Shown: positions 34,795-43,143 of the stretch, one piece after another
Layout: each line of letters begins with the position of its first letter
Numbering within the stretch: the stretch's first letter is position 1
NCBI GenBank assembly: GCA_045544515.1
Contig: JAZPZD010000015.1
Coordinates: 1 to 64,000 of the forward strand
Source of the DNA: RGIG8748 sp045544515
GTDB taxonomy: Bacteria; Bacillota; Clostridia; UMGS1810
Direction of reading: 5' to 3'
DNA: 64,000 nucleotides
The notes under the pieces: generated by a model
What the model was told of the DNA's origin: nothing
The model's database searches: none
The model's input: the letters and a program-made list of their open reading frames with translations, nothing else
Made by a program: the position numbers and the translations under genes

Positions 34795-34823
34795 TTGCAC
34801 AAAGCTTTATTATGTGGTAAACT
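34795..34823 (+). promoter_or_regulatory. Promoter of the DUF6106-acpS/nnrD-alr group
   Basis: TTGCAC (34795-34800) and TAAACT (34818-34823) with a 17-base spacer, 35 bases before the DUF6106 start. Confidence 0.65.
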
Positions 34824-34857
34824 AAACTTAATATTATATAAAAGGAGATTTGTTATT

Positions 34858-35367
34858 ATGGATACATATTGCGAATATATTATAAAAAGAAAAAAAGGTC
34901 CCAAGGAGGCTCTTACCATAGCAGGGATTATAATAGGAGCAATCATACTTTCTCTTATATTGCCCTCACTTATTTCTATGGTTCCTGTCATTTCTTTTTT
35001 GTCTCCGCTTGTGTGGGTAGGAATTATATGGTTTGCATACAAGCTCATCTCAAGTAAAAACATAGAATTTGAATATACTCTTACAGGAAGCGACCTCGAC
35101 ATAGACAAGATATTAAACCGTTCATCAAGAAAAAAGGTCATCTCTGTTTCAAAAAGTGAAATCGGCGTTGTGGCACCCTTGGGCAGCTCCAATCTCCCGC
35201 CGCTTAACAATGTGCAAATCATTGACGCCACATCAAACAGACCCGATGCCAACATCTATGTTATGACAGTAAACAAGGAAAATATGCAGGCTATATACTT
35301 TGAGCCTACAGAAAAAATCCTTTCAAATCTCAAAGAAAGAAATCCGAGAAAAGTATTTACGGATTAA
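34858..35367 (+). CDS. DUF6106 family membrane protein
   Basis: A 169-residue protein opening MDTYCEYIIKRKKGPKEAL, two membrane segments (about 20-38 and 42-62), then a soluble domain starting NIEFEYTLTGSDLDIDKIL (about 71-89), which recalls a membrane-distal PH-like fold. The family is widespread in Clostridia and uncharacterised. ATG at 34858 has AAAGGAG upstream. Its stop is 10 bases before the AcpS-NnrD start, indicating one transcript. Confidence 0.78.
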   Translation: MDTYCEYIIKRKKGPKEALTIAGIIIGAIILSLILPSLISMVPVISFLSPLVWVGIIWFAYKLISSKNIEFEYTLTGSDLDIDKILNRSSRKKVISVSKSEIGVVAPLGSSNLPPLNNVQIIDATSNRPDANIYVMTVNKENMQAIYFEPTEKILSNLKERNPRKVFTD

Positions 35368-35377
35368 GGGAAAAGCT

Positions 35378-36658
35378 ATGCCGATAGGTACAGACATTGT
35401 ACGGATAAGCCGAATGGAAAGGCTTCTTAAAAACGACATACCCCCTCTTGTGTTTTGCAGCGAAGAGAAAAAATATATCCTTTCCAAAAAGGACAAATGC
35501 CAGAGTGCCGCAGGAATGTTTGCGGCAAAGGAAGCCGTATTAAAGGCTATGGGTATCGGGATAAGCGTGCCTCTTTCAGATGTGTGTATCGAGCATTCAA
35601 AAGGCGGCGTGCCCTCTGTAGCTCTAAAGGGCAAGGCAAAACAAAGGGCAACCGAAATGGGCTTTTTGGAATTTGAAGTAAGCATAACGCACGACGGCGA
35701 CTATGCAATAGCTTCTGCCGTTGCAACCTTTGACAAAAAGCTAAAGCTGTATAACACCGCATCAGAAAAGCTAAATGATGCTCCCCCAAACGCAATAACC
35801 AAAGAAATTGTTTCCGATATATTAAAGATAAGAAAGCCTGACACTCACAAGGGCGATTACGGCAGGGTATATAACCTTGCAGGCTCAAAGGGTTTAACAG
35901 GTGCGGCTATTATGTCGTCACTTGCACTATTGTACTGCGGGGCAGGTCTTATTACCCTCGGCTGTGCTAATGAACTAAACCCGATATTTGAAATTTCGCT
36001 AAAGGAAGTTATGACAAAGCCGCTCAAAAGCCGAAACGGCATAATATGCGGCTCCAATTCGGCAGAAATCATAAAACAACTTCAAAAATCCGATGTTGCA
36101 CTGATAGGCCCCGGCCTTGGAAGAAGTGCAGGGATAGATACCATAGTTAAAAACATTGTGCTTTCGGACACTTGTCCGTGCGTTATAGATGCAGACGGCT
36201 TAAATGCTCTATCCAATAATATAAACGCACTTAAAAACCACAAGATACCGCTTATTCTTACTCCTCATATCAAGGAGTTTGAGCGTCTCTGCGGTGTCAA
36301 AGCGGACAAAATTCTGCAAAATACCGAAATGTACGCATCAACCTTTGCACAAAAATTCGGTGTGATACTGGTACTTAAATCTCACAGAACCGTATTGGCT
36401 CTCCCGGACGGAAAGGTATATGTAAATATACTGGGCAATCCCGGTATGGCAACAGGCGGAACCGGTGATGTACTGTGCGGATGTATTGCATCATTTGCGG
36501 CACAAGGTATAACATTGGAAGATGCGGCCATTGCAGGAATATATATACATTCTCTTGCGGCGGATATGGCAGCACTTGAAAAGGGCGAATATTCGCTTAC
36601 TCCGACAGATATTCTGGAATATCTGCCGTATGCGATAAAATACAGTCAACAGCAATAA
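35378..36658 (+). CDS. Fusion: holo-ACP synthase (AcpS) and NAD(P)H-hydrate dehydratase (NnrD)
   Basis: A 426-residue bifunctional protein. Residues 1-125 are AcpS, which moves 4'-phosphopantetheine from CoA to acyl carrier protein: GTDIVRISR with Asp6, and FAAKEAVLKAMG with Lys51 and Glu52 for Mg-CoA binding. Residues from about 145 are ADP-dependent NnrD, which repairs hydrated NAD(P)H: GDYGRVYNLAGS, GPGLGRS, DADGLNAL, LTPHIKEFERL and NPGMATGGTGDVL (Asp364). The usual NnrE epimerase half is missing; AcpS takes its place. ATG at 35378 has AAGGG upstream. It precedes alr, as acpS does in Bacillus. Both halves look catalytically intact. Confidence 0.9.
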   Translation: MPIGTDIVRISRMERLLKNDIPPLVFCSEEKKYILSKKDKCQSAAGMFAAKEAVLKAMGIGISVPLSDVCIEHSKGGVPSVALKGKAKQRATEMGFLEFEVSITHDGDYAIASAVATFDKKLKLYNTASEKLNDAPPNAITKEIVSDILKIRKPDTHKGDYGRVYNLAGSKGLTGAAIMSSLALLYCGAGLITLGCANELNPIFEISLKEVMTKPLKSRNGIICGSNSAEIIKQLQKSDVALIGPGLGRSAGIDTIVKNIVLSDTCPCVIDADGLNALSNNINALKNHKIPLILTPHIKEFERLCGVKADKILQNTEMYASTFAQKFGVILVLKSHRTVLALPDGKVYVNILGNPGMATGGTGDVLCGCIASFAAQGITLEDAAIAGIYIHSLAADMAALEKGEYSLTPTDILEYLPYAIKYSQQQ

Positions 36659-36681
36659 AATTTAAGGAGATGCATTAAAAT

Positions 36682-37839
36682 ATGCGAACCTGGGCAGAGA
36701 TTAATTTAGATGCCATAAAAGAAAACTTTGTAAATATAAAAAAGAAAACCTCGTCACTTATAATGGCTGTGATAAAGGCTGATGCCTACGGCCACGGTAT
36801 AAAAGAAGTTGCATCTGTACTGAAGACCGCAGGTGCAAACTACTTTGGCGTTGCAACTCCCGACGAAGCTCTGGAATTAAGAAACTTGGGGATTAACCTG
36901 CCTATACTGATACTGGGCGTAATATTCAAAGAGGACTATCATAGAATAATAGAGAATGACATCTGTATGACGGTGGCCTCGAGGCAGTGTGCTGCAGATA
37001 TTTCAGACGCCGCACAAAAGGTAGGTAAAAACGCAAAAATCCATATCAAACTCGACACCGGTATGGGAAGAATAGGCTTTCCTGTGGGCATAGATGATAA
37101 AAAAGCTGCAGACGATATAGAATATATATCAAAGCTCAAAAACATAGAAATCGCAGGCATATATTCGCATATGTCCCGTGCAGACGAATACGACAAATCA
37201 TATTCCAAAGAGCAGCTTAACAAATTTATCAAGCTGTGCTCTCTTGTAGAAGACAGGGGCATATCAATACCGATTAAACATATAGCAAACTCGGCGGCTT
37301 TTCTTACGCTTAAAGAGGCACATCTGGATATGGTAAGAGTAGGAATTTCGCTCTATGGTCTTTCTCCCTCGGAGGAAACCGAAACAGACGGCATCTCATT
37401 AAAGCCGGCTATGATGTTAAAAACAAAGGTAACACATATAAAAACAATCACCCAAGACACGCTAATCAGCTACGGCGGAAACTACAAGGCGGCAAAGGGA
37501 CAAAAAATTGCCACCATTGCCATAGGCTATGCAGACGGATTTTCCAGAATTCTCTCGGGCAAAGCCAAGGTCATAGTGTGCGGACAGCTTGCAAATGTGG
37601 TGGGCAACATATGTATGGACCAGTGTATGATAGATGTAACCCATATCGACAATATTAATATCGGCGATGAGGTTATAATATTTGGCTCCGATGGTAATAA
37701 TACAATTACCGTAGATTCTGTTGCGCATCTGTTGGGCACGATAAACTATGAGATTGTATGCTCGGTCAGCAGGCGAGTTCCCCGTGCTTACATACACGAC
37801 AACAAAATCATTGCCGAAATCAACTATCTGTTGCAATGA
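36682..37839 (+). CDS. alr: Alanine racemase
   Basis: A 385-residue PLP enzyme giving D-alanine for peptidoglycan. The PLP lysine is in AVIKADAYGHG (about Lys34), the catalytic tyrosine in ISYGGNYKA-like sequence of the C-terminal domain (about 262), with KLDTGMGRIGF (about 126), HMANSAAF-like KHIANSAAF (about 205) and GNICMDQCMID (about 308). Length is typical. AAGGAG precedes ATG. It lies between acpS-nnrD and the EndoAI/EndoA genes, as in Bacillus. Confidence 0.96.
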   Translation: MRTWAEINLDAIKENFVNIKKKTSSLIMAVIKADAYGHGIKEVASVLKTAGANYFGVATPDEALELRNLGINLPILILGVIFKEDYHRIIENDICMTVASRQCAADISDAAQKVGKNAKIHIKLDTGMGRIGFPVGIDDKKAADDIEYISKLKNIEIAGIYSHMSRADEYDKSYSKEQLNKFIKLCSLVEDRGISIPIKHIANSAAFLTLKEAHLDMVRVGISLYGLSPSEETETDGISLKPAMMLKTKVTHIKTITQDTLISYGGNYKAAKGQKIATIAIGYADGFSRILSGKAKVIVCGQLANVVGNICMDQCMIDVTHIDNINIGDEVIIFGSDGNNTITVDSVAHLLGTINYEIVCSVSRRVPRAYIHDNKIIAEINYLLQ

Positions 37840-37861
37840 TATTCTTTGGCAGAATATACAT

Positions 37862-37890
37862 TTGACAATACAGACTAAAGAATATATAAT
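37862..37890 (+). promoter_or_regulatory. Promoter of the toxin-antitoxin pair
   Basis: TTGACA (37862-37867) and TATAAT (37885-37890) with a 17-base spacer, 38 bases before the antitoxin start. An overlapping palindromic stretch (tatataattattatata) could bind the ribbon-helix-helix antitoxin. Confidence 0.8.
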
Positions 37891-37928
37891 TATTATATAT
37901 CAAAAAAGCCGGATAGCAGATTGGGGGC

Positions 37929-38213
37929 ATGATTGCTTTGTCGCATCAAAAGAAAATTCTCATTAGTTTACCCGATGCACTTCTTACCGAAGTTGACACC
38001 CTTGCCACTGCACAAAAAATCAACAGAAGCGAATTTGTAAGAGAAGCTATGCGTCATTATGTTGACAAGCAAAAAACTGCCTCTCTTAACGAAGCACTCA
38101 AAAAAGGCTACGAGCAAATGGCGGATATCAATATCGAGATTGCCGAACTTTGCATTAGTGCCGACAACATTCAACAGCAAAGCTACGAGGAAAAATTAGC
38201 GGAGTGTGAATGA
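37929..38213 (+). CDS. ndoAI: CopG/MazE-type antitoxin EndoAI
   Basis: A 94-residue ribbon-helix-helix protein: beta strand KKILISLPDALLTEVDTLA (about 8-26) then helices with RSEFVREAMRHYV (about 33-45). The C-terminal half should wrap around and block the EndoA toxin, and the N-terminal half probably binds its own promoter. ATG at 37929 is only 1-2 bases after GGGGG, so the TTG at 37938 may be the true start. It ends 6 bases before the toxin start. Confidence 0.9.
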   Translation: MIALSHQKKILISLPDALLTEVDTLATAQKINRSEFVREAMRHYVDKQKTASLNEALKKGYEQMADINIEIAELCISADNIQQQSYEEKLAECE

Positions 38214-38219
38214 TTTTTT

Positions 38220-38558
38220 ATGGTAAAACGAGGAGATATTTTTTACGCGGATTTAAGCCCCGTGATAGGTTCCGAGCAAGGAGGCATACGCCCTGTGATT
38301 GTCGTTCAAAACGACATTGGAAACAAGTACAGCCCCACAGTTATCGTGGCGGCAGTAACCTCCAGGATCAACAAGGCAAAGATGCCCACGCACATCGAGA
38401 TAAGTGCACTCGAATACGGTCTTACCAAGGACTCTGTAATCCTTGCCGAACAAATCCGAACCATAGACAAAAAACGCCTCAAAGAAAAAATCGGGCGTAT
38501 TGATGATAAACTTATAGAAAAGGTTAACACAGCACTTATGATAAGTTTTGGACTTTAG
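38220..38558 (+). CDS. ndoA: mRNA endoribonuclease toxin EndoA (MazF/PemK family)
   Basis: A 112-residue MazF-family RNase; Bacillus EndoA cuts single-stranded RNA at UACAU. Family marks: MVKRGDIFYADLSPVIGSEQ (1-20) with the Arg and Gly of the active-site loop, GGIRPVIVVQND (about 21-32), PTVIVAAVTS (about 39-48) and THIEI. The chain is closely Bacillus-like in length. It is paired with the antitoxin upstream and follows alr. Confidence 0.95.
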   Translation: MVKRGDIFYADLSPVIGSEQGGIRPVIVVQNDIGNKYSPTVIVAAVTSRINKAKMPTHIEISALEYGLTKDSVILAEQIRTIDKKRLKEKIGRIDDKLIEKVNTALMISFGL

Positions 38559-38579
38559 AAACGAAAGGTGGAATTTTTT

Positions 38580-39089
38580 ATGAAAATTCAGTTAAGACAC
38601 AAACTAATGCTTTTGGTAATTGCAGTTGCAATGGTATTTTCGGCGGTATATGCCCTTGCAGACCCGGGCGACAATAACGACCCGCTCGTAACTCTGTCCT
38701 ACATTACCAAGACACTTATGCCCCAGATCGAAGATACAATCGACGAGAAAATCAGCGATGCTCTGAGAGACTTTAGTCCGTCTTCTTCCAACAATAATAG
38801 TTCTGACACTCACAAAACCGATAATACATACCAGATTATCACTGCCAAGGCAGGACAGATGTTAATCGGTGACGAGGGCACAGAGATGATTTTGCGTTCG
38901 GGCGATGCCACAATAGTTTCCGGTGCACAGGGCGGTGTGTCCGACCTTACTGCAGGTCTTGACCTTACACAAGGTGCATATGTACCCAAAAACCACCTCC
39001 TCTTATCTCCCAGAAAGGACACAAGAGGTATGAACTTTGTTACAGATGCGGTGGTAATCGTAAGAGGTTCTTACTCACTTATCAGATAA
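38580..39089 (+). CDS. Conserved secreted protein of unknown function
   Basis: A 169-residue exported protein. Residues 1-27 are a signal peptide ending in AVYALA. A helical stretch (about 38-65) with Ser/Asn-rich linker (about 70-90) leads to a conserved-looking beta domain: GQMLIGDEGTEMILRSGDAT (about 98-117), GVSDLTAGLDL and VPKNHLLLSPRKDTRGM (about 138-154). I recognise this as a pattern recurring in Clostridia proteins but know no function. ATG at 38580 has GAAAGGTGG upstream. It lies 21 bases after endoA and ends at a strong terminator, so it may belong to the same transcript. Confidence 0.75.
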   Translation: MKIQLRHKLMLLVIAVAMVFSAVYALADPGDNNDPLVTLSYITKTLMPQIEDTIDEKISDALRDFSPSSSNNNSSDTHKTDNTYQIITAKAGQMLIGDEGTEMILRSGDATIVSGAQGGVSDLTAGLDLTQGAYVPKNHLLLSPRKDTRGMNFVTDAVVIVRGSYSLIR

Positions 39090-39104
39090 TTTTTTTAAAA
39101 AAGC

Positions 39105-39146
39105 AAAACCCTTTCATTTCCGTTTGGATCTGAAAGGGTTTTTATT
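39105..39146. terminator. Bidirectional terminator
   Basis: A 12-bp stem (aaaaccctttca and complement) with a 14-base loop and a T-tract on the plus strand, A-rich on the other; between the secreted protein gene and murC. Confidence 0.85.
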
Positions 39147-39147
39147 T

Positions 39148-40491
39148 TTATTTATTGCAGAGGCTCTCGCCTATCTTGTATACATCTCCCGCACCAACGG
39201 TGAGGATTACATCGCCTTCTTTGGCGTTTTGTTTTATATAATTTTCTATCTCTTCAAACTCTTTTATATAGATTGCTCCGTCGATTTTTGCTGCAAGGTC
39301 CTTGGAATGTACAATGCCTGTATCCTTTTCTCTTGCGGCAAAGATGTCTGTAATTATCACATTTTCCGAAAGCGACAGTGCCTTTGCAAAGTCATCCATA
39401 AGGCTTATGGTTCTTGTGTATGTGTGGGGTTGGAATATGCACCACTGTCTGTTATGCTTTACATTGGATAGTGCCTTTAGCGTTGCCTCTATCTCTGTGG
39501 GGTGATGTGCATAGTCATCTATTACAAGAGCTCCGTTTACAGTGCCCTTCTTTTCAAAACGGCGTTTGGTTCCTGTGTACTTTTCAAGTCCCGATTTGAT
39601 ACAGTCAAAATCTATACCCATATTAAGTGCAGCAGCGGTAGTGGCAAGTGCATTTAGCACATTGTGTATACCAACCACATTAAGTACTATGTGGCCTAAC
39701 TTTTCGCCATTATTATACACATCGAATTCGGGATAGCCAAAATCCGAATATGTGATATTTTTTGCACAGTAGTCGGCATCTTCAAAACCAAAGGTATACA
39801 CCTTTGCCTTGGTGTTTTGTGCCGATTTAACTGCATACTCGCTCTCCTTGTTTACTACTGCAAAGCCGTCCTCTTCGGGCAAAAGCGAACAAAACGAAGA
39901 AAACGCATCTACGATATCGTCTATATCCTTGTAGTAGTCCAGGTGGTCCTCCTCGACATTCAGGATTATCGCAATTTTGGGGAAGAATTTGAGGAAGTTT
40001 CGCATATATTCACAGGTTTCTGTAAGAAAATACTCGCTCTTTCCTATTCTGAGGTTACCGTCTATGCCATCGAGCTTGCCGCCGACCATTATGGTAGGGT
40101 CTTTTTTGTCTTCCAGCAGGATATATGCAAGCATAGAGGTTGCGGTGGTTTTGCCGTGTGTTCCCGCAACGCTTATGGCTGTGGAATAATCCTTCATAAT
40201 ATACCCAAGCATTGTGGCACGGTCTATGAGCTTTATCCCCTTTTGCTTTGCCGCTATCATCTCGGGGTTGTCATCATGGACGGCAGAGGTATAGACAACA
40301 ATATCCTGATTTGTGATGTTTTCTGCTCTGTGGCCTATCTGAACATCGGCACCTAAATCTATCAGCTCCTTTACGCTGTCGGACATAGAAATATCCGAGC
40401 CCGAAACTTTGATGCCGTTATTTAATAATATCTTGGCAATACCGCTCATACTGATACCGCCGATACCTATAAAATGTACATATTTTGTCAA
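39148..40491 (-). CDS. murC: UDP-N-acetylmuramate-L-alanine ligase
   Basis: A 447-residue Mur ligase that adds L-Ala to UDP-MurNAc in peptidoglycan precursor synthesis. Three domains: Rossmann-like (YVHFIGIGGISMSG at 3-16), ATPase with SVAGTHGKTTATSML (about 107-121), EEDHLDYY, and the C-terminal IDDYAHHPTEI (about 330-340). The start is TTG at 40491 with GGAG 8 bases upstream; the extra 38 codons of the longer frame have no homologous look. It is divergent from spoVG. Confidence 0.95.
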   Translation of the reverse strand: MTKYVHFIGIGGISMSGIAKILLNNGIKVSGSDISMSDSVKELIDLGADVQIGHRAENITNQDIVVYTSAVHDDNPEMIAAKQKGIKLIDRATMLGYIMKDYSTAISVAGTHGKTTATSMLAYILLEDKKDPTIMVGGKLDGIDGNLRIGKSEYFLTETCEYMRNFLKFFPKIAIILNVEEDHLDYYKDIDDIVDAFSSFCSLLPEEDGFAVVNKESEYAVKSAQNTKAKVYTFGFEDADYCAKNITYSDFGYPEFDVYNNGEKLGHIVLNVVGIHNVLNALATTAAALNMGIDFDCIKSGLEKYTGTKRRFEKKGTVNGALVIDDYAHHPTEIEATLKALSNVKHNRQWCIFQPHTYTRTISLMDDFAKALSLSENVIITDIFAAREKDTGIVHSKDLAAKIDGAIYIKEFEEIENYIKQNAKEGDVILTVGAGDVYKIGESLCNK

Positions 40492-40645
40492 TGAAAACAC
40501 TCCAATAAACATATTGATATATAAATTATACACCCTTTTTTCCAAAAAATAAACACTTATTTTACTTAAACTGAATATTTTTTCTGTTTTTGCAAATAAT
40601 ACCACTAAACAGAAGCACTAAATCTTCTTGAAAGGACTTGAATTT

Positions 40646-40924
40646 ATGGAAATAACAGACATCAGAATAAGACAAATGACAAACGATGCCAAAATGAAAG
40701 CGGTGGTATCGGTTACCTTTGACAACTCTTTTGTGGTACACGACATCAAGATTATCGAAGGCGAAGAAAAGCTTTTCATAGCGATGCCGAGCCGCAAAAC
40801 CCCCGATAATGAATTTAAAGACATTGCCCACCCCATCAACCCCGAAATGAGAGAAACGCTGTCTAATATGATACTCGAAAAATATCACTCCACAATGGTA
40901 CAGCAGGAGGCAAATGTACTGTAA
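40646..40924 (+). CDS. spoVG: Septation/RNA-binding protein SpoVG
   Basis: A 92-residue small regulator. MEITDIRIRQMTNDAKMKAV (1-20) and FIAMPSRKTPDNEFKDIAHP (about 51-70) are highly conserved. In Bacillus and other Firmicutes it affects septation and gene expression and binds nucleic acid. ATG at 40646 has AAAGGA upstream. No clear sigma-H promoter can be read in the 150-base gap shared with murC. Confidence 0.96.
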   Translation: MEITDIRIRQMTNDAKMKAVVSVTFDNSFVVHDIKIIEGEEKLFIAMPSRKTPDNEFKDIAHPINPEMRETLSNMILEKYHSTMVQQEANVL

Positions 40925-40932
40925 ATAAATTG

Positions 40933-40961
40933 TTGACAAAATCTCCACTATGATATAAAAT
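40933..40961 (+). promoter_or_regulatory. mscL promoter
   Basis: TTGACA (40933-40938) and TAAAAT (40956-40961) with a 17-base spacer, 38 bases before mscL. Confidence 0.85.
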
Positions 40962-40999
40962 TTAGGTAATAAACTATCGAAAAAAAGGAGATTTTGTCA

Positions 41000-41383
41000 A
41001 TGTCAATTATCAAAGAATTCAAAGAATTTGCATTTAAGGGCAATGTTCTTGATATGGCTGTCGGTGTTATAATAGGTTCTTCATTTGGTAAAATAGTTAC
41101 CTCTATAGTAAACGATATTATTATGCCGGCTTGCTCACTGCTTCTTAACAACATAAAGTTTACAGATTTAAAGATTGCTCTTAAGGGCGACAGTGCAATT
41201 ATGATAGGTAACTTTATTCAGACCTTTGTTGATTTTATTATAATTTCGGCTTCGGTGTTTCTTTTTGTTAAACTGATAAACGGCTTTAAGAAAAAACAAG
41301 TGGAAGAAGTAAAGGAAGAAGCTCCAAAAGCTCCCACAACCGAAGAGCTTCTTACAGAAATAAGGGATTTACTTAAAAAATAG
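41000..41383 (+). CDS. mscL: Large-conductance mechanosensitive channel
   Basis: A 127-residue homopentameric membrane channel that opens under osmotic downshock. N-terminal amphipathic helix then KEFAFKGNVLDMAVGVIIGS (about 8-27) in TM1 and a second membrane segment (about 70-95), and a C-terminal helix. ATG at 41000 has AAAGGAG upstream. An insertion sequence begins at the last base of its stop codon: the original TAA has become TAG, so the protein is unchanged. Confidence 0.95.
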   Translation: MSIIKEFKEFAFKGNVLDMAVGVIIGSSFGKIVTSIVNDIIMPACSLLLNNIKFTDLKIALKGDSAIMIGNFIQTFVDFIIISASVFLFVKLINGFKKKQVEEVKEEAPKAPTTEELLTEIRDLLKK

Positions 41384-41412
41384 GCTCTGTTGCCAAGTGT
41401 ATTGATTTTATA

Positions 41413-41445
41413 TCCCTACACTCCAAACTCTTTGAAGTGTAGGGA
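41413..41445 (-). terminator. Hairpin at the left end of the IS
   Basis: A perfect 10-bp stem (tccctacact and complement) with a 13-base loop, 32 bases after the passenger gene stop on the minus strand; the following bases (tataaaatc) are only modestly T-rich. Confidence 0.5.
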
Positions 41446-41476
41446 TTAATCTCAATTCTATTTCAGTCAATTTAAA

Positions 41477-41896
41477 TTAGTATCTATATTCTGCTCCTAT
41501 CAAAACACCACTTAATTTATCAACATAAAAAACCATAGGGCCTAACAATCCATCTTGTGTTGTATTAAAAGTGATTTTATATAAGACTTTCCCAACAATA
41601 TCAATTTTATCTTCAAAATAATATAGTGATGGCTGTGTATCAAATACTACTTCTTCAATTTTAGGATTATCAAAGTTTGTAATTGTTTCAATGCTTTTTT
41701 TGTCAAGTTTTTTCTTGACATTTTCTATTGCTGTTTGCGGAGTTATTTCAACAGGCGGAACATACTGTTTGCCCCAAGTTGAAAATACAACAGGTTCATT
41801 GTTATCCATTTTTTTATGGTCAATCACATATAAAGAGCCAAAAATCACAAATAGCACCAACAAAGCTATGCCCATAATAAAAAGCAATCTTTTCAT
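41477..41896 (-). CDS. Membrane-anchored passenger protein in the IS
   Basis: A 139-residue protein with one N-terminal membrane segment (about 4-24) and an exported domain containing NNEPVVFSTWGKQYVPP (about 32-48) and a PepSY-like end, LLGPMVFYVDKLSGVLIGAE (about 117-136). Proteins of this pattern are common in Clostridia and uncharacterised. AAGGAGG precedes ATG. It lies wholly within the IS inverted repeats, 62 bases downstream of the transposase gene and on the same strand, so it moves with the element. Confidence 0.8.
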   Translation of the reverse strand: MKRLLFIMGIALLVLFVIFGSLYVIDHKKMDNNEPVVFSTWGKQYVPPVEITPQTAIENVKKKLDKKSIETITNFDNPKIEEVVFDTQPSLYYFEDKIDIVGKVLYKITFNTTQDGLLGPMVFYVDKLSGVLIGAEYRY

Positions 41897-41958
41897 GTTT
41901 TATTCCTCCTTGTTCCTGAAAGGTATTGTATCAACAATGTTATCTCTTGTTAATTCTA

Positions 41959-42975
41959 TTATACTTGAAAACTGTTATAAATCAAGTCTTTGGACTTATT
42001 ATGCCTACTAACCCCTTGAGTTTTCTCTTCCCAATTAAACCAGTACATATAATTAGCAAGGTATTTTGTGGCAACACCATATTTTCGTTTCATCCATAAT
42101 TTCAATTTATTATGTAGTGCATTTATATGGTTTATATGATATATACCTTTTTTATGCTTACCACTATCAATTTGAACAAGGTCAGCATTAACATTTTTCG
42201 CAAATTGAATATATGCTCTATGACTGTCGGTACAGATTGTAGAAGATTGTTCAATATTATCTTGATATGTGGCATTTAAAGCCTTTGTTGTTATTCTCCC
42301 CATACAAATAGGAACAACAACTAAACCACCATTTCTATCAACAGCAGTCGATACACAAGTCTGTTCATGGCTGATACCTCTATAATCTATTTCTTTACCT
42401 CTTTTGTGAGATTTTCCACTATTTCTTGGTGCAATCCAATGAGGATTACCTTTCTTGTGGTTGCCCTTGAAACTTTCAGCAAAAAATGTTTCATCCATTT
42501 CAAGTACACCCTTGAGAAAATCCAATCCCATATGTTCTATCAATGCTTTTAATATCTTATGTCTCATAAAGAATGAGGTTTTCAGGGATATACCTAATGC
42601 TATTGCTGTTTCTCTCAAAGTCATTTGTTTACACATACAATCAGCATATCTAATCCAAGTAGATATTGGTAGTTTTGTATTAGCAAAAACTGTTTTGGTA
42701 AGTGCATTAAAAGTTTTACTGCAATCCTTACATAAATATCTTTGTATTCCTCTTACTTTACCATTCTTAACAATATGCCTTTTGTTACAATGAGGACAAA
42801 CCAAACCTTCTGCAAATCTTTTATCTGCGATTTCGTCTGTGGATAATTCTGCACCTACTACTTCTATATACTCTGCTAAACTGACTGCTAATTCTGTTAA
42901 TTCTTGATTTGACAACCTATTTGTCAAATCTTTTACCATGTTTTGAATATTATTTGTTATACTCATTTTTACCAC
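41959..42975 (-). CDS. IS1595-family (ISXO2-like) transposase
   Basis: A 338-residue DDE-type transposase. An N-terminal zinc ribbon CPHCNKRHIVKNGKVRGIQR (about 57-76) with CKDC (about 79) is followed by a helix-turn-helix (about 100-140) and the catalytic domain: MDETFFAES (about 160), ICTDSHRAYIQFA (about 246) and YHINHINALHNKLKLWM (about 277-293). The C-terminal NYMYWFNWEEK is typical. Full length and open, so probably active. Confidence 0.93.
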   Translation of the reverse strand: MVKMSITNNIQNMVKDLTNRLSNQELTELAVSLAEYIEVVGAELSTDEIADKRFAEGLVCPHCNKRHIVKNGKVRGIQRYLCKDCSKTFNALTKTVFANTKLPISTWIRYADCMCKQMTLRETAIALGISLKTSFFMRHKILKALIEHMGLDFLKGVLEMDETFFAESFKGNHKKGNPHWIAPRNSGKSHKRGKEIDYRGISHEQTCVSTAVDRNGGLVVVPICMGRITTKALNATYQDNIEQSSTICTDSHRAYIQFAKNVNADLVQIDSGKHKKGIYHINHINALHNKLKLWMKRKYGVATKYLANYMYWFNWEEKTQGVSRHNKSKDLIYNSFQV

Positions 42976-43096
42976 CTCTTAAGGTAGTAAAATAAACTGA
43001 GGTCATTTATGCATACATATGATATTTTTATGTCTATTTTAAAAATCAATACAGTGGGCTAACAGAGCCAAAAAATAAAGTTAATATCAAATTTTG

Positions 43097-43130
43097 GAGC
43101 ACGGCCTTTATGTAGGTCGTGCTCTTTTTC
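43097..43130 (+). terminator. mscL terminator, displaced by the IS
   Basis: A 10-bp stem gagcacggcc/ggtcgtgctc (one G-T pair) with TTTTT. It is the natural mscL terminator, now separated from mscL by the 1.7-kb insertion. Confidence 0.8.
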
Positions 43131-43143
43131 CAAATTTTGATAC

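Larger units (their letters stand above)
41383..43069. mobile_element. IS1595-family insertion sequence with passenger gene
   Basis: A 1687-base element. Ends are imperfect inverted repeats: GGCTCTGTT, a variable 6-7 bases, then TGTATTGATTTT, at 41383-41410 and inverted at 43041-43069. An 8-base target duplication AAAAAATA flanks it (41375-41382 and 43070-43077). It encodes an ISXO2-like transposase and, downstream in the same orientation, a small membrane protein not needed for transposition. Everything is intact, so insertion is probably recent. Confidence 0.93.

Noticed and set aside
38220..38503. Overlapping frame within endoA
   Set aside because: Out-of-frame reading of the MazF gene.
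40492..40605. N-terminal extension of murC by 38 codons
   Set aside because: No homology-like sequence and a better ribosome site at TTG 40491.
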